From NCBI GenBank assembly GCA_950295325.1, contig OX485805.1, positions 28,135,501 to 28,199,500 of the forward strand: DNA of 64,000 nucleotides. Reading direction: 5' to 3'. Below the pieces are notes generated by a model. It saw nothing but the letters and a program-made list of their open reading frames with translations. It did no database searches and was not told where the DNA came from. Positions within the stretch are counted from its first letter, which is position 1. Every line of letters begins with the position of its first letter. Of this stretch, positions 11,768 to 24,990 are shown in pieces. Origin of the DNA: Polytrichum commune. Taxonomy: Eukaryota; Streptophyta; Polytrichopsida; Polytrichales; Polytrichaceae. A program made the position numbers and the translations under genes.

Positions 11768-13470
11768 TTTGTGCTAGCGGTGTAACTTAGGTGAAGTAGG
11801 TGGATGAGATGGAATTCTAGTATAAGGTAGACAGCCCATCTTAAAACGCTTCCCTTTTTATAAATAACGTTGATCATCCCAATTAGTGCATGTTACTATT
11901 CGTACTTACGCACTGCTATATCTATTTGATGAGAATGTAGTATTTTATCCAGCAAAGTTATTTATGCTCTACTAAGGATTTGGGCGAACCAACCCATACA
12001 CTCATTCCTTGTTGGATGATTGTAGCCTTGCCTCCAAGGAACCAGTGTACGGGTTGTTTCGCCCCAACATTCTATTAAGGGCCTCGTGAGGCTCCACCCA
12101 ACTATTGACAACAATTGGTATATCTATTCGTACTTATTTTAAAATATTGATTCAAATCTGGATAGTGGGATTGTTTATAGGTTGTTTATTTGAATACTGA
12201 CATGTATCATGGGGGGACAGTGAAAATTATCATGTACATGATTCTTTTGAGGAATCGTTTACATAGTAGTAGTAGTTGCAACAGTAGTTCGTGATATTAT
12301 TCTATATGAACTCAAGTGACAAAATTTAGGGGTAAAATGAATGTTTAAACAATGTTGGGCTTCAAGTCAAATCGAAGATTATATTATAAAATCTAAGATC
12401 AAAGGCATCCTCTTTTAGCTCAAGCACATGAGTATCTTCAATCGTGTCCACTAACATAACATTAAAGCATCCAACCATTATTTTTCTTGTGGTTGCACAA
12501 ATCTAGATATATGGATTCACAAATCGATGATATACATAGGGAGATTCAAAATTTATATTGCAATCTAGGAAGGCAATCGATATCTTTTGGGCACACAAAC
12601 ATAGGGTAAGTCACCACGTGAGATTTGAGATTGCACAAAATTGTGAATTTCCATAACTAGATGTCGAAACTAATGCTTAACCTCACTTTGATGACACTAA
12701 TTTGACTAATGTGTTCAACTCAACAGTTGATAGGAGATACAAACATGGTGATAGTTTTTTTTTTTTTTTTGCCTCATTGATACTCGTTGCCCAAGACTTG
12801 GCAAATCAAACGAAGGTGATGCATGCAACTAAGAAGCAGTGAGAACATGTGCAAGTTTTGTATTGAAATACACATTACATGGTTTATGTATTCTTCTATG
12901 GTTTGTTGTCCATAGGACAAGGATCTAATTTATTGGGTCCCCTAATCGTTAGCACTACACTAAATATTGTATTTGGCATCATATTGTATTGTATTGTATA
13001 ACATTGTGGTAAGTTTTTTTTAGTGACACTTCTTATGAATGAGTTTACAAATATTGTCATCCCAACTTACTTTCAGTTCATCCAAATGCCAATTCTTGAA
13101 ATAAAGGTTGGTATATTATGCATCGTAACATTTATGTGATGGAATGTTGTCATGGATGATTGAAATTTGGACGACAATTATTAATAAGTGACAAAATTGT
13201 AATTGTAAATCTATAATGTCCAATTTTTGTTCCAAGGATGACAAATGATGTTAGGTTTATATTTAGACTTGATGACACTATACATGCAGTTTACAATTGG
13301 TATTAAGCAAGACAATTAGAATTGGTGACACTAATAACAATATTCAGTGTAATACCATTGTCCCATGAACTAAAAACAAGGGATCTATATCATGACAAAA
13401 GTGAAGTATTCACTGGCCACATGGCTCAAGTGCAAGATTGAGGTTGCATTTGTGCAAAGAATATATAACA
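11768..13470. other. No gene seen; one hairpin and dispersed repeats
   Basis: AT-rich DNA. A ~30 bp-armed hairpin lies at 11982-12064. The 12930-13340 stretch resembles 52500-52800 in scattered blocks (GACACTTCTTATG, ATTGTCATGGATGAT), suggesting a degraded repeat family. Confidence 0.45.
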
Positions 13471-13636
13471 TGATTAAGCAATGTGCATTTGTTCATGTGG
13501 AACCTAAGAATATAACCATGCGATGCCTGAACCTAGTGCAATATCAAAGTAAATTTGTGTCTCTTTGCACTATATTGGAGCATCCCATGGTTACATTCTT
13601 AGGGTCCACATGAATGAACACACAATGTTTAATAAT
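13471..13636. mobile_element. Short inverted-repeat MITE (family copy 2)
   Basis: tgattaagcaatgtgcattt faces aacacacaatgtttaataat, with the inner arms gaatataaccatg and catggttacattc. It is the same family as 9696-9842, more diverged. Confidence 0.6.
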
Positions 13637-15260
13637 GTTATGGAAGTCCTCTCGAATAAGATTGCTCTTTGATATGTGTGGATACATCCACCTTCCATTC
13701 TCAAGCATCCAAGTGTCGCAGTGACTAACCTGCTTGGGACTCATTATGGGCATCTAACCACAAGTGTCATTTTTCCTTCCCTTTCTTGCATGCACATCGA
13801 ATTTGAAGCCAAGGCAACCCATACCTAACCCATCCTCCTCTTTAGTTCGACTCTAGTGCATAGAAATGCATGTCTATAGAACATCTAAAAATTGAAACGT
13901 ATGTGTATAGAGATGCCCAAAAATGGTGGTTGAAACTTTAAGGGTTGAGCACTTCGGAGTTCATCACAAAGGCCATAAACAATCTACGAATTGTAGTCGT
14001 TGATGAAATAAAGTCCAAACAACCTATTGAATTTTTGTTAGTAAGATTGCATTATGAATTCCAATAGTAACATGCACTAATTGGGATAATCGGTGTAGCC
14101 CACTTCGCCAAGGATACAAAACACACAGTTAGTATAAGATGATTATTAGTGAATCCAAGTCAAGGTCATAGTCATTTTCCTCATTATTTTTGGAGTTCGT
14201 ATGCATAACTTGTTCTTTATTAACGTGAAGATTATTATGCTCATTTAAGTGGTCCAAAAATGTTCCCCAATTGATGCGGGCATTAAGGTAGAAAAATGGA
14301 AAACGGTGAAAATAAGTTGGTTTGGCCATAATGAATGGCATGAATTTTGTGCGATATTTTTAGAGTGGAGGATAGGAAATGGTGAGGAATGCAAGTTTTC
14401 ATCTGAACCGAAGAGACATGACTTATCCAGCCAATCCCTACATCCTTTTTGGGCCACCACTTTTACAATTAGTCATTTTGGGTCCACACAAGGATCATTC
14501 TACTTCTAGTCTAGTGCACTAGGGTCCAAGCACAATAAAGTGGAAAACTCTTGATCTTTGCACAAGTTTAAGTGAAAGTCATTTAAAACTATATACTCAT
14601 TTCGAATTTTGTGAAAAAATAAATCATAAACATTTTAGAAACATATTGATATACAAAGTCAAGCAATCTATGTTGACCAAAAGTTCTCAAAAATAAATCT
14701 ACATATTTTTAGAAGATGGTGCGAGTGGTATGCAAGTGGTGAAACTGAACAAGTAATTGTCAAAAGAAATGTTTAAAATACAATAAAACTACATTCAATT
14801 GATGATTTTCTACAAAAAAATAGTTGATGATGACCTCAAGTGTATAATGAATTCAAGGAACATGAAAAAATGAAGTTAGAAATAGTTAAGGTCATGAAAT
14901 TTACGTTCAAAACTAGATCCGGCCATTTTCTTTTGAGCATTACTTTTGATGATTAGTTTTGAAGATATCGTATTGGTATTCTACATTTGAGTACTTAACA
15001 CAAAAATTTAGGTCACCATGAAAAAACATGCAATTTAAACAGTAATTTGCTATTATTTTAGGTGTTCTACAAAAGAGAGGATATTGTAACACCTTCTTGG
15101 TCCACTTTACCATGCTTGCACCCACTAATAGCGGTCATTCACCATTTTCCATTTTTCTACCTTAGGCTTCCAATTTGGAACAGTGACATTGGACATAAGG
15201 CACACATAACTTACCACAATGATAAATTTAAGAGTTCCATGTACCTAACAAAAATACATA
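13637..15260. other. No gene seen; weak inverted-repeat signal
   Basis: aaggtagaaaaatggaaaac near 14275 faces a near-complement near 15130-15170, so a ~0.9 kb degraded inverted-repeat element may lie at about 14260-15180. Related sequence appears near 4850. No coding sequence is recognisable. Confidence 0.35.
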
Positions 15261-15815
15261 TTGTTGATTCCAAGTTATGTGTTGGTTTTAGTGGGCCTTC
15301 CAAACATGGGACATACACTATTAAAATGTACCCCCTTTAAACGTGGACTTAATAAAGTTTTACATTGGTCCCCACCAAGTGTAAACCAAATGTGGACCAA
15401 GAGGAATGACCATGCACCAAAAAATGAATGTGCTAATTTTTTTTAATGTATGCTCAAAAAGGGATTAAAAAAAAAAAAAAAAACCAAGTTTGACCATTCT
15501 CTTGTCTTCATCTTGTCTTCTTCCCAGAAAAATATCATTAAAAATCAATTATAACAACATTTATGTGTCATGAGCCCTTGCATTTTCTACTAGAGCACCT
15601 CTTTTTACCTCTCCCACAGCAAAACCCGTTAAATCATGTCAATGGTTAAAGTAGGCCTTAAAATATGTCTTTTGGGGACCTCCCTCGAACTCTATGGTCA
15701 ATCTGACAATTTTTTCCTTGGTGTAAACCGAAGTGGTCCTGGGACAAGTTCAACAGCCAATCACAAATTTTACAGGGCCTTGGGACAACTTCATGGTCCA
15801 TGATGTAAAACATCC
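15260..15815. mobile_element. Degraded, shortened copy of the 18730-19861 PIF/Harbinger-like MITE
   Basis: Shares GTGGACCAAGAGGAATGACC, GACAACTTCATGGTCCATGA and the GTGTAAACCGAAG block with the 18730-19861 and 50510-51714 copies. The left end is degraded and the hairpin core is missing. Confidence 0.6.
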
Positions 15816-15821
15816 CGTAAG

Positions 15822-15880
15822 ACATGAACGACGAGCGGTGAGCAATGAACGGTGAGCAGTATCACATGAGCAATGTGCGG
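15822..15880. repeat. Orphan heptamer repeat matching the 28.47-40.05 kb transposon ends
   Basis: Tandem GAGCGGT / GAGCAAT / GAACGGT / GAGCAGT units followed by TCACATGAGCAATG mirror the left TIR at 28487-28560. No transposon body is attached, so it is a stranded end or a short relative. Confidence 0.5.
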
Positions 15881-16436
15881 CAACCAATTGAAGAATTGGA
15901 TTGTAAGAGATGTCTTGCCTCCAAGAATTCTTGAAGTAGTCCATGAGGAGTAGTTTAGTGTCCAGGTTCAGTACTTGATGTTGTGGGATTTGTAGGTATC
16001 CACTTGGAGCATGAACATGAATGCTTCTCTCGCCATGACTGAGAATGTTCCTTATGCACTTGAGATAATACTAGCTTCCCGTCTTATCCAAATTTGCAAT
16101 TCAGATTCCAATCCATTGTCTTCCTCGTTTGTGCCAGTTTCAACTTCATCTTTTTCTTCATGTCGAAATCGATATCGTATCACTCCATATCAATGTTGAC
16201 ATGTTTGCTCTAACAAAAAAATTCTCGATCTCCTCCTCCATGTTGTGTATGAGCATGATAGGCAGTGTTGGCCGAATAATGACTACATTCCATTCCTTGA
16301 TTGGACCATATAGAGAGACTTCCACAATCCTATGCTGTAAATAAATTCCAAATAACATTTTTATTGATAGTGTGTAATTGACTTCATCTACCGTTTCCAC
16401 AATTCCAAAACTGAGCTCCCAAAATTCTCACAAATA

Positions 16437-16977
16437 CAGTAATCTCCTGCTTAAGTACGCACTTTGAACCATAGCCGTTGGTGCGCACTTACTTGGTAGG
16501 TGCGTAGTTTACTCATATCACTTTCTAGACCCTCTGATTCAATAAATTGCAACAGGAAACGGGTGAAATCCTTGGCAACCCGCTCAACTGAAGCCCAACG
16601 ATGTGAAATTGTTTCAAAGTTGAGCAAGCCGAATGCGCCGAACAAGCGGGCGCTGGGGCGGGAGTATGAAGTTAGTGAAAGCGCCATCCGAAAAGTCTGG
16701 GACAAATGGGAGAACATATTGCACCAACGGCACTAATGTCTACTGATGCCAAAACCCTAAATGGAAGTTGGACATATGTATGGTGAACTGTGACGATCGT
16801 TTGAGACGTTCCAACAAAACAATAACAAACTAACATTGAATGTCAAGTATAAAAAATTCATGCATTCGCAGCAAATGACTTTGCATGACATGTTCATACA
16901 ATAAAGTATGAACCCTGATTTTTGTCAAAAAAAACTGCGCACTTAACCGGGATGCGTACTTAAGCGGGAGATTACTG
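16437..16977 (+). mobile_element. Pogo-like Tc1/mariner element, internally deleted
   Basis: The ends CAGTAATCTCC(T/C)GCTTAAG are inverted repeats flanked by a TA duplication (16435-16436 and 16978-16979). CAGT tips with a TA target are characteristic of pogo/Tigger-type elements. A 78-codon ORF at 16500-16736 (+) contains KRALGREYEVSESAIRKVWD, which fits the CENP-B/psq-type N-terminal helix-turn-helix of pogo transposases. The DDE catalytic region is absent, so this is a non-autonomous deletion derivative. Confidence 0.75.
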
Positions 16978-16979
16978 TA

Positions 16980-18729
16980 CACATTACCATTACAATTATT
17001 TGAGCTCCTTGAATTTCAACAATTACACATTATCACTACAAATAAATGCTCACATGTAAGGGTGCCTTCACGTACTATGTAGTACGTTACGTGTGTTTTG
17101 CCAGAAGCATCAATGTAAGCATGTGACCACTTTGTTGCAGTACCTTGGAAGTCTTGTATATGTTGTGTCGAGAGTGATAGCTCTTTGAAGTAAGGTTTAC
17201 GTGCCTCCAAGCCTTCCAGATTGCAAGCTTCGCATGTTTATTATGTCCACCACCTACGTAGTCCCGTTTTGCATTCACAATATCAGTGTAAAACTTCTCC
17301 GATCCTCCACACAAGGTCCATTCTTCAAAACAAAATTTGCGTGAACCCCATTGAAAGAAGGCTTACTAGGAATATTGTTTTTTTTCCCCCCCAAAACAAT
17401 CGTGTGTCTTTACAAATGACTACATTCTCACTGTGTGCACCTACCAAGGATACAACTCTTTGCATCTCTTCCATTGCTTGGCTTTTCAACTTCTTATCTT
17501 GAATACACCAGATGAACTGGAAATGAAGATGGATTATCTTTTCAACTGTAGGATCGAAAGTGTGTAATGTGCACATATCGACTCGTTCAAGTGGAATGGG
17601 TAAGATGGGTTTCCAACGTGCTAACATTGATCCCGAGCTCATAGGTTTTGTTGATACCAGGGCCACACCAGTAGGCCCAGCCAGAAACACCAGCCCTACG
17701 TATCTCCGGGAATACATGGCTGGGATTTTAGGGCCACTCCAGATATTATACTCCCTCGCTTTGTAAATGCCGCTATCGTTCCAATATCAAACGTTGTTTT
17801 CTCTTGAGAGCAATAAGCTAGAAATACCACAACCCATTACCCACCCTCTAGCCGTGCACTAGACCGCCGTCATAATGGTGAAGTGTCATTTCTAAAACGG
17901 ATCATAGCTCGGCGGCAACTTCAATGCGTGTACACTTAGTGTAGCCAATGGGAGTCGAGTGTTTATGTACTCATGAGGTAACCGATTTAGGCGATGTTCT
18001 GTATGGAAAGGCATGTTACCATGTTCGGTGTAGGGAGAATCTAGTGAACGTGTTGTGGGTTGGACAAACTTTCCACTTTGAAAAGTTGTAGCATTTTTTT
18101 GTTTAGGGCAGAAAAATATGAAACAACTTGCATTCTTCATGAATCCCTCTCGTCTATCTTGGAAAATTATCTCATGATCGTCAGACCAGATGTTCAATGC
18201 GAATCACCTTATTTTCACGGGTTATGGTATTTCTACCTTAGATTGCAAAAATATTTAGCACATGCTCCATGCCCCAAATCACGTTCTGTTTATAGTTTTC
18301 AAATCAGCAGACGAGTGCCATTCAACCCAAATTCGCCCTCTCCCGGGAGTCGGGACGGCCAGTAGTTGTCCTGCATCTTGTGCCTTGATCAAGGAGGGAA
18401 TCTTCGTTTGTTGGAAAACCCAGCACAATAACTTACCTCATGTGACTCTTTCTCCACTAACTTAGAAAGCATCCCACCGCAAATGTTTCACGTTCACGTT
18501 CGCTTTGAACTGCAATATTGTATATTTAGCATTGTTTTTTTGTCTACTATTGGGTCCAATGCTCGGTTCATGATAGGAATGCTGATCCTTTCAACCCTTT
18601 TCCCCATCGATCATATCAGCTTCATCTAATTTAAGAATAAATATGAGGGTTTGCTTGCTACTCAGTCTTGCAATAGGCAATCCACGTTTAGTAATTCGGT
18701 ATTGATTGCAAAAGACTGACTTGTAATTA
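16980..18729. other. No supported gene; one unidentified minus-strand ORF
   Basis: A 130-codon ORF at complement(17325..17717) and shorter ones at 17016-17314 look protein-like (balanced composition, e.g. FIWCIQDKKLKSQAMEEMQR). I recognise no domain. They may be fragments of a decayed transposon gene. Confidence 0.3.
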
Positions 18730-19861
18730 GGGACGGTTTACACCATAGACCATGAACACGTCCCACAGAAGATGCCTTATTCCGCGGTATGAGTTCATGG
18801 TCTACATTACATGGTCCGAGTTCTTAAAAATTTGATTTACAAAGCCGTTGGGCCCCTCACTAGGTGTAAACTGAATGTGGACCAAGAGGAATGACCACAC
18901 ACCAAAAAGTGAAGGTGCTGATTTTTTTAATACATGCCCAAAAAGGGCAATTTTGAAAAAAAATTAAGTTTGATCATTCCTTGTCTTCTCTTGGTCTTCA
19001 CTTGTCTTCACTTCTTGTTAAATGTGTCGAAGATGTGGCTTGCAAATCTTCTCACAACAATTTTTTTTAAATAAAATAAAATGAGCAATTTAATTTGTAC
19101 ATGCTCAATGTAATTTACATGTGACATGTACCTTGTGTTGTCACTACACTAAATAGGATATTTAGTGTTTGATTATATTTAATGTTGTTACCACCCTACC
19201 TTGCTCGACACTAATTTTTAATTCTTTGATAATTAATGTTAGAAGATCTCTCATTGCACTTCTTTTGACTACCCTGATCTACAGTCAATAAACCACTACA
19301 GATTTTTCTTTTTTCTTTTGAAACTGAATTTTGTAAGCATATTGGGGTGTGTAATATACCGTTGGAAAGGTATTTTCAAGACCTTTCCAACGGTATATTA
19401 AAATCCCCGAAATTCCAAACATTGCATTTGGTAGACCAAAAAACAAATCTGCACTTGAATTCTTGAGTTCTAGATGTCCCGCGTTGTTTGGTGAAACACA
19501 TGTGAGCCGGTTTAAGGGGTAGGGCAAAGTAGTGCTGGTATGTCTCATGGGCTATGGTATAATTAAGGCGCTTAAAAGGTAGATTCATTATAAATTTATT
19601 GAAATGGTATTTCTTTGACATGGGCCCTTGCATTTTCCTACCATACCACCTTTCTTGCATCTCTCACCGCAAAACCCATTGGACCATATCAATGCATTTA
19701 TTAGGCCTTAAAAATTATATTGTGGGGACCTCGTCCTCCATGGTCCCTTGGCCATTTTTTCCTTAGTGTAAACCGAAGTTGTCCCGGGAGAACTTCAACA
19801 GCCAATCAGTTGCCTTGCAGAGCCCTGGTCCAACTTCATGGTCCATAGTGTAAACCGGCCC
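18730..19861. mobile_element. PIF/Harbinger-like non-autonomous element, copy A (1132 bp)
   Basis: Starts GGGACGGTTTACACCATAGA and ends with the complement of GGGCCGGTTTACACTATGGA, flanked by TTA on both sides (18727-18729 and 19862-19864). Both the 3-bp TTA duplication and the G-rich TIR tip are PIF/Harbinger traits. No transposase is present. The interior carries a hairpin (TAATATACCGTTGGAAAGGT and its complement, 19349-19399). Copy B at 50510-51714 is in the opposite orientation. Confidence 0.8.
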
Positions 19862-20269
19862 TTAATGCGAATTCGCTTTGATAAGACCTTCGACACGCAG
19901 TTGATGCATAATTTTGAAAATTAACTTTTAAATCAACACCCTAAACCAAAACCTAACATGTAGTGAGGCAAAAAGGTCATACCTATAGGGGCAGAGCTAG
20001 GATTTTGACCTAAGGGTGGTTGATCTCAGGAAATATGGACATATCCAATGTATATTTTATTTTCAAATTTCAACAGGTGGTCAAATTTGATTATTTATTG
20101 AGAGATTTGGACGCGTCGAGGTGACGTCCCCATAAAATTTTTAATAATGTTGTACATATGCAAAGCTTTGGCAATGGTCTTTGCGATACAGAGGATCATC
20201 ATATCGACCATCCAATCATTGCCAATAGTAAGCAGATGTCCAACTTTCCTTTAATGCACTCATAGAAAA

Positions 20270-21517
<1,248 letters not shown>

Positions 21518-21582
21518 GACTTTTCAAAACTTTTACAAAGTTTGAACTTCCTCCTTTCAGAGGCCAAATCCTTCAATAACTT

Positions 21583-22387
21583 CTTCCCTCCTTGTTAGTA
21601 CATTGCACATTTTAACCTTTACACTTTGGAGCATTTTGAAAATATTTTTACTATGTATAACCTTGGAGTACTCACACCACTATGGTTTGTAAGTGTGTAT
21701 CCTTTCCAAACCAATATGTAACTTAAGCCCAACATATACAAAATCAAGTTGAATGTGACTAACTAAGAGTCTTTCAAAGTCATTAACAAGGTATCATTGT
21801 AAAACATGCCTTCTAACTTGTGGAATGTTTACTTCCTCTATACACACTATTTCATAATAAGATGGTATACAAAACCTAATAAGGCCGTCAAACTTGTGAA
21901 GGGTCTGCCTCACCTGTGCCCATGCAACCAACCAACAAAACATTGAGGATTAGTTACGTACACGAGGTGAATAACAGCAGAACCCAATTGTTATCTATGT
22001 CACACAAATACATGAGGCATAATCATACATTTTGTATCCCGAAATACTCACTAACCTCAATGAGTATTCTACCTGTTCTTTGGCCATTTGAGAACCCACA
22101 GCTTGTAGTAAATCACTTTCACTTTCAACAAGCTCCCACCTTGTTTACCCTAATCACCAAAATTACCTAAGGTAAACAGCTTCCACGGTTTACTCTTGGA
22201 AAGGAAGTACTCAAGTGGGCTTCCTCTTAATATACGATTAGGTAATCGTTTAGGACCGTAGATTCGCACCATCAGATCTATGGTCGTTCATCCTTAGTTG
22301 GCCATTGCCTAGTACCAAGGTACAAACTTTTTAGGGTAAAAATTAATTGTGTGGTGTCAGTTGGTTCAAATCAGACCTAGAGCTAGG

Positions 22388-22390
<3 letters not shown>
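21583..22390. repeat. Terminal direct repeat (pLTR-like) A of the Penelope-like element
   Basis: About 0.8 kb, identical by eye to 26886-27692, from CTTCCCTCCTTGTTAG to AGAGCTAGGTAGGAGAG. It lacks TG...CA ends and ends in a GA tract (to ~22421), so it fits a pseudo-LTR of a Penelope-like element better than a retroviral-type LTR. Confidence 0.75.
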
Positions 22391-22422
<32 letters not shown>

Positions 22423-22559
22423 CCCACCACCTTTTGTAAATCCCCTGGTATGTCAAATAAATTCCAGAAATGAGATGCATGTATATACTTATAACAGACA
22501 TAGCATGCCCCCACTTTCGGTTTGCATACCAGCCCTCTAGTATATTCTCTGCTCTGCTC

Positions 22560-24695
22560 TCAGACATAAGCCATTTCTAAGGATTTTCCCAGATTGCTAC
22601 TTATATATATCTCTCTCACAATGTAATAGAAATAGTAGTGCCTAGATAGAGGTGTACCTTGTATAAGCTGAATAAGGTCTGTTACCTTAAACTTGATTGC
22701 TGGGAAAGTTGTGGTTGAAAGGGTCGAGATTACCAGTTGTAAAAGTTTTTGTTTCCGGAAGCCGTTGCTAGAAAGAGTGTTGATCAACTTCTGAATCTCT
22801 TGTCTTGCCAGTATAATGTTATTAGACAGATACAATATAGGAATTGTCTGTGATATTATAACATTATATGCTTGTTTTACTGGTCTACATGAATTAAATT
22901 TTATGTATTGCGTATACGTGAATGGAAGGTCACGTCTCTTATCAAACTTTTGGAGGGAGAATTCTCCTACGTTTTCATTGGATATGGTTACAAGCGCATT
23001 CATGAAGTGTGCCTTGGTACCATGACTAGGGTTTGTGTCAGAGAAATTAGACACTTCCGTCTTAATTTCCAAAATGTGTAAAGGATAGATCCAAAAAGGG
23101 TTATCCATTACCCTTGGTTGTTTGGGATCAAGGAAAAGTTGTGCGTCCCCAATATTGACCCAACAAAGGTCGTCAATATAGCGAAACGCATATGCAAACT
23201 TAGCCATGAGATCCATCCTTCCAAGTTTGGCTAGTCTTTGGATAAATTTAATCTCATACGACATTAGGTAGAGATTGCACCATAAAGGGGAACAAGAGAA
23301 TCCCATTGGGATCCCTAGTGCTTGCTTCCATATCTGGTTACCTAGTCTAATGTAACAGTTAGTGGTGAGCCATTTGTGCAATTCCAAAAATTTAGTGACT
23401 GACATGTAGTTCCAGTTACCATAGTTAGGGCATGTGGAAGCCCATACTACTTTGGATGTTACACCTTGTGTATTAGATTTAAACCAAATATTCATTTCAC
23501 TTCTAGGGTGCTTTCTTTTGAAGTTTTTAACCCCAAGTGATGTGATGAACTCCATGGCTTCAAACAAAGTATCATTACCATTGACCGGAATAGTCTCAAA
23601 GCATCTAGTAATATCCGCAACATAAATGTTGTGAATATTGTTTGGTAAGTTGATACAAAAGTCATTTATGGAGTCTATTACCCAATAAATGGACGTATCT
23701 ACTCGGAGGAAATTTTTGTATCCTTGTATGGTAGTTTTAGCCCACTCCTTAACCTCTTCAAGGAGGGCCATAGTGGCTATGGTAATCAATGTAGCCAAAT
23801 TGACAAAGATGGAACCAAAGGCATTGGTTATCCACCTATACTTCTTTTTATGGAATTTATAGATGGCCATAATATACGGTAGTTCTTTGCCATTGATAGG
23901 TAATTCCATCATAAGTTCTTGCATTGTTACTAGGAGAGGATTAGTTACCTCATCTAGTGACAACCATTTACCATTGGTTATGCAAGGTATGAAGTCAAGA
24001 CTATTGAGTCTATTCAAAGCTTGAATTCTTATGTGACTAACACATATGAAGCAAGCATTGTTAGATGCCTTATCTAATCCTGAAATGTAGACGTGTTTGA
24101 GGATCCAACTCAATTCGTCATTAACAACATTTTCTGAAAAAAGATAAGGTTGCGAGTACCTGAATCCAAACTTGTTTAGCTTGCAAGCTTCAAGTAAAAT
24201 AGTCCTACATCTCCTTCGAACCTCCTTGCAAGCATGCTCCATGTCTACTATATCTGTTATGTTGAGTACCTGGCACACTTGTATGAATGTGTCACATACA
24301 ACTTGGATTACCTCATGTATTACGGTGGGTCTCAAGGGTATATGATTCAAACCCATTTTGAGGGCATGTCTCAGTCCCTTGTGTTGGATGATGGAAAGAT
24401 CCATAGTCCTTACATGACCCATCATTTTTTCTTTTTCTTGGTCATTATCAATTGCTTCCGGGTCAATGAACTTCCTTAGCCTGTTAGAGGAATGACATAT
24501 GCATTTGACCTCTTTTGCCATGAGTTCAGGAATGTCAAAATCTTTGAACACCATGCCTGGTTTATAGCAAAACACAGACATGTTGGGGTGATAACACCAT
24601 GCAAACATAATATTAAAAAGAGCAGGTACAAAATGTGGGATGGAGAGGAACATGAAAATTTCTGAAAAGAATTTTTTCATATGTATCCATTCCAA
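22560..24695 (-). CDS. Penelope-like reverse transcriptase, endonuclease-deficient type
   Basis: An intact 711-residue ORF. RT motifs are in order: an early block at ~206-227 (GLDKASNNACFICVSH), IYKFHKKKYRWIT at ~278-290, motif A ADITRCFETIP at 360-370, motif B GIPMGFSCSPLWCNLYL at 461-477, and motif C FRYIDDL at 504-510 with the catalytic aspartates. A FMNALVTI-like primer grip and a thumb region follow. The early DK block, IPMG and R-YIDD are Penelope/telomerase-like rather than LINE or LTR type. No GIY-YIG endonuclease is visible at either end, no RNase H and no integrase, as in the EN-minus Penelope groups (Athena, Coprina), which are known from non-flowering plants and use free 3' ends. 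It lies 295 bp downstream of ORF1. The lack of stops suggests a recent copy. Confidence 0.8.
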   Translation of the reverse strand: MEWIHMKKFFSEIFMFLSIPHFVPALFNIMFAWCYHPNMSVFCYKPGMVFKDFDIPELMAKEVKCICHSSNRLRKFIDPEAIDNDQEKEKMMGHVRTMDLSIIQHKGLRHALKMGLNHIPLRPTVIHEVIQVVCDTFIQVCQVLNITDIVDMEHACKEVRRRCRTILLEACKLNKFGFRYSQPYLFSENVVNDELSWILKHVYISGLDKASNNACFICVSHIRIQALNRLNSLDFIPCITNGKWLSLDEVTNPLLVTMQELMMELPINGKELPYIMAIYKFHKKKYRWITNAFGSIFVNLATLITIATMALLEEVKEWAKTTIQGYKNFLRVDTSIYWVIDSINDFCINLPNNIHNIYVADITRCFETIPVNGNDTLFEAMEFITSLGVKNFKRKHPRSEMNIWFKSNTQGVTSKVVWASTCPNYGNWNYMSVTKFLELHKWLTTNCYIRLGNQIWKQALGIPMGFSCSPLWCNLYLMSYEIKFIQRLAKLGRMDLMAKFAYAFRYIDDLCWVNIGDAQLFLDPKQPRVMDNPFWIYPLHILEIKTEVSNFSDTNPSHGTKAHFMNALVTISNENVGEFSLQKFDKRRDLPFTYTQYIKFNSCRPVKQAYNVIISQTIPILYLSNNIILARQEIQKLINTLSSNGFRKQKLLQLVISTLSTTTFPAIKFKVTDLIQLIQGTPLSRHYYFYYIVREIYISSNLGKSLEMAYV

Positions 24696-24990
24696 TGCCC
24701 TGCTACAGTAGAAGACGTGTACGATCCCAGTATGATTTGTTTTCTTTTTTCTAGTAACAACTTTCCTACCAAGAGTGTTATATGTGAGTTGTCTCTGATC
24801 AGCTGTTTATACCCAAAAAATATGTTTTAGTATCATAACTAGGTATAACAACATTCTTTGATATATGTTTAATTCACAGCTATAGAAGTACTCACAGACT
24901 AAATAAAAATGAGTATCAGCTGTATTCAAAATTGAAACTGAACTTGCGACTGAAAACGAAACCGAAATAGTATGCCAGGTTGGCTCTGGT

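Noticed and set aside
22270-22330. Hammerhead ribozyme in the PLE terminal repeat (minus strand CTGATGG...GAA)
   Set aside because: PLE repeats often carry hammerheads, but here stem II is too short, the GAAA core is incomplete and no stem I pairing was found.
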